From an uncultured Chloroflexota bacterium (lineage in GTDB: Bacteria; Chloroflexota; Anaerolineae; Aggregatilineales; Phototrophicaceae), in the NCBI GenBank assembly GCA_937870805.1, contig CALMZT010001206.1, forward strand, positions 1 to 7,594: a DNA stretch of 7,594 nucleotides, in the 5' to 3' direction. The notes under the pieces are model-generated. The model made no database searches. It was not told where the DNA came from and saw only the letters and a program-made list of their open reading frames with translations. The translations under genes were made by a program, and so were the position numbers. Of the stretch, positions 5,524 to 7,594 are shown one piece after another (positions within the stretch are counted from its first letter, which is position 1; each line of letters begins with the position of its first letter).

Positions 5524-6937
5524 CAGGGACAAAAGGTTGCCCAAGTAAAGCCTCATAAAGTGCTTGAATAACGCGATGTCCCTGCTTACGAACAGTTGAG
5601 ATGTAACTACGAATATCACAGAAGGTGTCTGCCCCTCTGCGAGTGCGAAATGTTCCCGATATTTTTTGCTTGACTTTCATCATCCGTATATCACGTTCAG
5701 CCAGATTGTTATCGAACGGTACGCGAAAATCCGACAGAAACGCCAAGATTTCAGGTTTGTATTTCAGGAGACGGTCAAGCAAGTTTTTGGCTGGGGATTG
5801 TTTTTTGCGTCCCCGTTTCTGCTTGGTAGCTGGTTTCGTTGAGGGATCGGCTTGAAATCCCGCTTGTAAGAGCCGGTCATACCGCTGATGATACTGCCTC
5901 AATCGCTCAGGGTTGAGGCTCAACTGCTCGGGTGGACTCGTTTCAACTTCCTGTTTAGCCTCCACCAATAACTGAATCATCTGGTCGGCCCATGCTTGCT
6001 CATATTGCTCGGTAATGAAGCGTAACTCGCGCAAGTGGTGGGCGTTGCACAAGGCATGAGCGCAGTTCTCAAACTGGAAATACGAGCCATAGGCATCGTG
6101 GATGGCTCGTCCCCTTAACTCATTCAGGATGCCAACCGCCCGCATCCCGCTTTGTCCGCGTTTCGGATGAACACCATAATAGGTCAATGCTGCTGTTGAG
6201 GCCACCTGCAACCAATTTAACTTGCCCTCGACCCGCAAACCTGTTTCGTCACAATTCACCACATCAGCTTGCTTCAACTGGGCGCGGATAACGGCCAGAG
6301 GCCGATCCAGTTGAGCGTGAAGGGCTTCAGTGGCATTCAACACCAGGGCTGCGCTCGGCGTATGACCATAGAAATCCCCCAAGACTTCACAGACACGCGC
6401 TAAGGGCAACAATTGATAACTATTGAGATACACTGCCTGTGCTTTCAAGCGATTGCCATACTGCACCCCATGGTCAATCCCGGCTGGAAAGGCAGCCTTC
6501 ACCTGCACTTGACACTGCGGACAGCATTTGATTTGCACTTGATGCTCGGTGACTTCAATCGCAATGGGTGGCACATCAAACACTTGCCGTTTCTCAATCC
6601 CCTGCACAGCAACAGCGCCCAAATCGGCTTGACACTGCGGACACCTTATCACCTTATGCAGGTGGATATGATGGGGGTGAGACACCATTTCCAGCGTCTT
6701 ACCTGGATGACCCTTCTGCCCACCGGACTTGTGTTTGCCTTTTTCACGCAAACTGCGAGGCTTCTTCAACCCATCGCTACTCGGTGGCTTGCTACTGTTG
6801 CCGCTATTCTTGGCAACTTGGTCTTCTAAGGCTTGAATACGAGCCGCTTGTTTCGCCATCAACCCACGCAATTCAACAATGATGTCTATCAGTTGCTCTT
6901 TATCCAGCGGTCTTAGTTGCTCACGCATCTCGCTCAT
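5519..6937 (-). CDS. IS66-family transposase (TnpC type)
   Basis: A 472-residue DDE transposase. Domains in order: an N-terminal helical segment (about 10-42) ending in KNSGNSSKPPSSDG (43-56), a signature of the family; a basic linker with GGQKGHPG (72-79); a zinc-binding unit with CPQC at 99-102 and 139-142; then the catalytic core with Asp230 in VNCDETGLRV, Asp281 in IHDAYGSYF, the CNAHHLREL motif (297-305) and Glu414 in NNLAERDIRMMKVKQKISG. A basic insert (about 365-382, TKQKRGRKKQ) lies between the second Asp and the Glu. Length and all motifs are intact, so it is probably functional. No Shine-Dalgarno precedes ATG 6937; a TACAAT box only six bases upstream suggests a leaderless mRNA. ATG 6928 is a possible internal alternative. 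Confidence 0.94.
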   Translation of the reverse strand: MSEMREQLRPLDKEQLIDIIVELRGLMAKQAARIQALEDQVAKNSGNSSKPPSSDGLKKPRSLREKGKHKSGGQKGHPGKTLEMVSHPHHIHLHKVIRCPQCQADLGAVAVQGIEKRQVFDVPPIAIEVTEHQVQIKCCPQCQVQVKAAFPAGIDHGVQYGNRLKAQAVYLNSYQLLPLARVCEVLGDFYGHTPSAALVLNATEALHAQLDRPLAVIRAQLKQADVVNCDETGLRVEGKLNWLQVASTAALTYYGVHPKRGQSGMRAVGILNELRGRAIHDAYGSYFQFENCAHALCNAHHLRELRFITEQYEQAWADQMIQLLVEAKQEVETSPPEQLSLNPERLRQYHQRYDRLLQAGFQADPSTKPATKQKRGRKKQSPAKNLLDRLLKYKPEILAFLSDFRVPFDNNLAERDIRMMKVKQKISGTFRTRRGADTFCDIRSYISTVRKQGHRVIQALYEALLGQPFVPA

Positions 6938-6943
6938 GCTTGG

Positions 6944-6949
6944 ATTGTA
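6944..6949 (-). promoter_or_regulatory. candidate -10 box of the IS66 transposase
   Basis: Read on the minus strand this is TACAAT, five of six to consensus, ending six bases before ATG 6937. That spacing would put the transcript start at or next to the start codon. A TTGTAA hexamer 20 bases further up is a loosely spaced -35. Confidence 0.4.
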
Positions 6950-6979
6950 TCGTGTTTTCTCCCCTTCCGTTACAATTGA

Positions 6980-6992
6980 CCTGAGTAGTTAC
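6980..6992 (-). repeat. IS66 right terminal inverted repeat
   Basis: An exact inverted copy of the left end, 43 bases upstream of the transposase start. Confidence 0.88.
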
Positions 6993-7012
6993 GGGAAATC
7001 AACGATAGGGCT

Positions 7013-7270
7013 GTGAATGCGTTTGTCAATAACCCCGCGCCCGGTAGCCCTCGTTTCCCCACGAGCTATGCTGAAGGGAACTATGCTACAGGGACTGAAT
7101 ATCTGGCTGAGGGTATGACTGGTATGGTTTGGAACAAACAGGGTGAACCTCCACCTATTACCAATCCTCACGCATACACAAATAGCGTTGATCTTATAAT
7201 CAGTTTGGACGGTACAACTTTGCCTAATTGGATTCAGGATCACATTCCAGGTTTCATGAATAGTTACTAA
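7013..7270 (+). CDS. 5'-truncated gene remnant, possible zincin-like peptidase tail
   Basis: From GTG 7013 there are 85 residues to TAA 7268-7270, but the frame is open upstream through the IS66 junction (RAV, NDR and EI codons back to 6995) and closes only at a TAG inside the inverted repeat, so this is best read as the end of a gene cut by IS66. It has no signal peptide or membrane segment. The stretch FPTSYAEGN...EYLAEGMTGMVWN resembles the region around the third metal ligand in some zincin peptidases, where a Glu in an E-x-x-AE helix follows a Tyr-Ala segment. If so, the HExxH helix lay in the lost part. That is an inference; otherwise the family is unknown. GTG 7013 has only a badly spaced AGGG, arguing against a native start. 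It is nine bases from the next gene, so an operon is likely. Confidence 0.5.
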   Translation: MNAFVNNPAPGSPRFPTSYAEGNYATGTEYLAEGMTGMVWNKQGEPPPITNPHAYTNSVDLIISLDGTTLPNWIQDHIPGFMNSY

Positions 7271-7279
7271 GGATGAAAT

Positions 7280-7594
7280 ATGATGCGGTTGGGTACTAAG
7301 ACAAAATTGCTATTGGCTGGATTGTCTATCTGGGCAGTTTGGGGAGCAATCGCAACTAGCCTTCTGATCAGAACTCAAGTGGGTAATCAGGGTGCCCAAC
7401 TGACATCTATACCAACTGAATTTTATGAAAATGGCGGTCCATTCATCACTTATCCGCTTGCATGTCCCAAAAATATGCCTGTCAGCCTCGGTCCTATATG
7501 GCGCAATATTACTATTGGGGAGTCATCTGTTGTAGATTTGGAGGAGATTTATGGTGTACAAGTTACCTTTGATCCTCCTCGAATAAATGGAGAC
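7280..7594 (+). CDS. secreted or membrane-anchored hypothetical protein, 3' end outside window
   Basis: An open frame from ATG 7280 runs 105 codons to the window edge without a stop. AAGGA at 7269-7273 gives a well-spaced ribosome site; ATG 7283 is the adjacent alternative. The protein starts MMRLGTKTKLLLAGLSIWAV: basic residues, then a hydrophobic segment at about 9-30, then RTQVGNQG, which fits a signal anchor or uncleaved signal peptide with the rest outside the cell. The outer part is polar, with a single Cys62 and a VVDLEEIYGVQVTFDPP stretch that could begin a beta-rich domain. No lipobox is apparent and I recognise no family. It follows the truncated gene after nine bases and was probably cotranscribed with it; IS66 now separates both from their original promoter. 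Confidence 0.65.
   Translation, partial: MMRLGTKTKLLLAGLSIWAVWGAIATSLLIRTQVGNQGAQLTSIPTEFYENGGPFITYPLACPKNMPVSLGPIWRNITIGESSVVDLEEIYGVQVTFDPPRINGD

Larger units (their letters stand above)
5511..6992 (-). mobile_element. IS66-family insertion sequence, complete, single ORF
   Basis: The element is 1482 bp, bounded by perfect 13-bp inverted repeats GTAACTACTCAGG (5511-5523) and its complement (6980-6992). A GTAA outer end is characteristic of IS66. It carries only the large transposase and lacks the tnpA and tnpB accessory genes, like the ISBst12 subgroup. IS66 elements normally leave an 8-bp target duplication, but CTCATTTA (5503-5510) and GGGAAATC (6993-7000) do not match, which points to recombination or deletion after insertion. 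Confidence 0.88.

Noticed and set aside
6413..6882. Plus-strand frames of 104 and 138 codons over the IS66 transposase
   Set aside because: They are antisense to the zinc-binding and N-terminal regions of the transposase. IS66 accessory genes would be on the same strand as the transposase and upstream of it, and are absent.
6989..7243. Minus-strand 84-codon frame opposite the truncated gene
   Set aside because: Composition is unconvincing, and the plus-strand frame continues smoothly into an operon-like arrangement.
1..7594. CRISPR array, tRNA or rRNA
   Set aside because: No regularly spaced direct repeats, cloverleaf-like segments or rRNA-like conserved stretches were seen.

Overview
The window looks like a piece of a Chloroflexota (Anaerolineae-like) chromosome of roughly 50% G+C. 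This placement is an inference. It rests mainly on the membrane protein at 3741-5411, whose extracytoplasmic module (around residues 57-130, with a PGQCTRLSWNV-type motif) is a style I associate with Anaerolineae surface proteins. The mixture of GGGGCGA-type palindromes and IS elements is compatible with it. No rRNA, tRNA or CRISPR array is visible.

Layout, left to right. (1) 9-793 (+): a PIN-domain toxin gene broken by a one-base frameshift near 160-162, overlapping a UPF0175-like antitoxin gene. (2) 971-2122 (+): an apparently intact fold-III PLP-dependent ornithine/lysine decarboxylase, preceded and followed by related GGGGCGA palindromes; the downstream one is a strong intrinsic terminator. 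(3) 2191-3163: a complete IS982-family element (transposase on -) whose left end starts at the last T of that terminator. (4) 3196-3471 (-): a small protein of unknown function, preceded by a perfect 13-bp inverted repeat with T6 on both strands. (5) 3741-5411 (-): a polytopic membrane protein resembling GT-C-type glycosyltransferases, with a confused 5' end (TTG start, overlapping 49-codon ATG frame, GC-rich hairpin). (6) 5511-6992: a complete single-ORF IS66-family element (transposase on -) with 13-bp GTAA-starting inverted repeats but no 8-bp target duplication. (7) 6993-7594 (+): a gene remnant opening directly out of the IS66 end, possibly the tail of a zincin-like peptidase, followed closely by the start of a secreted or membrane-anchored protein that runs off the window.

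Functionally, this is a metabolic gene (putrescine/cadaverine synthesis) and envelope genes set in a region remodelled by two insertion sequences. The decarboxylase is a stand-alone unit. The two genes at the right end were probably one operon that lost its 5' part and promoter to IS66-linked rearrangement. I see no convincing evidence for an entirely new multi-gene system. The most interesting points are the structured leaders and palindromes, the IS landing site at the terminator, and the damage on both sides of IS66.
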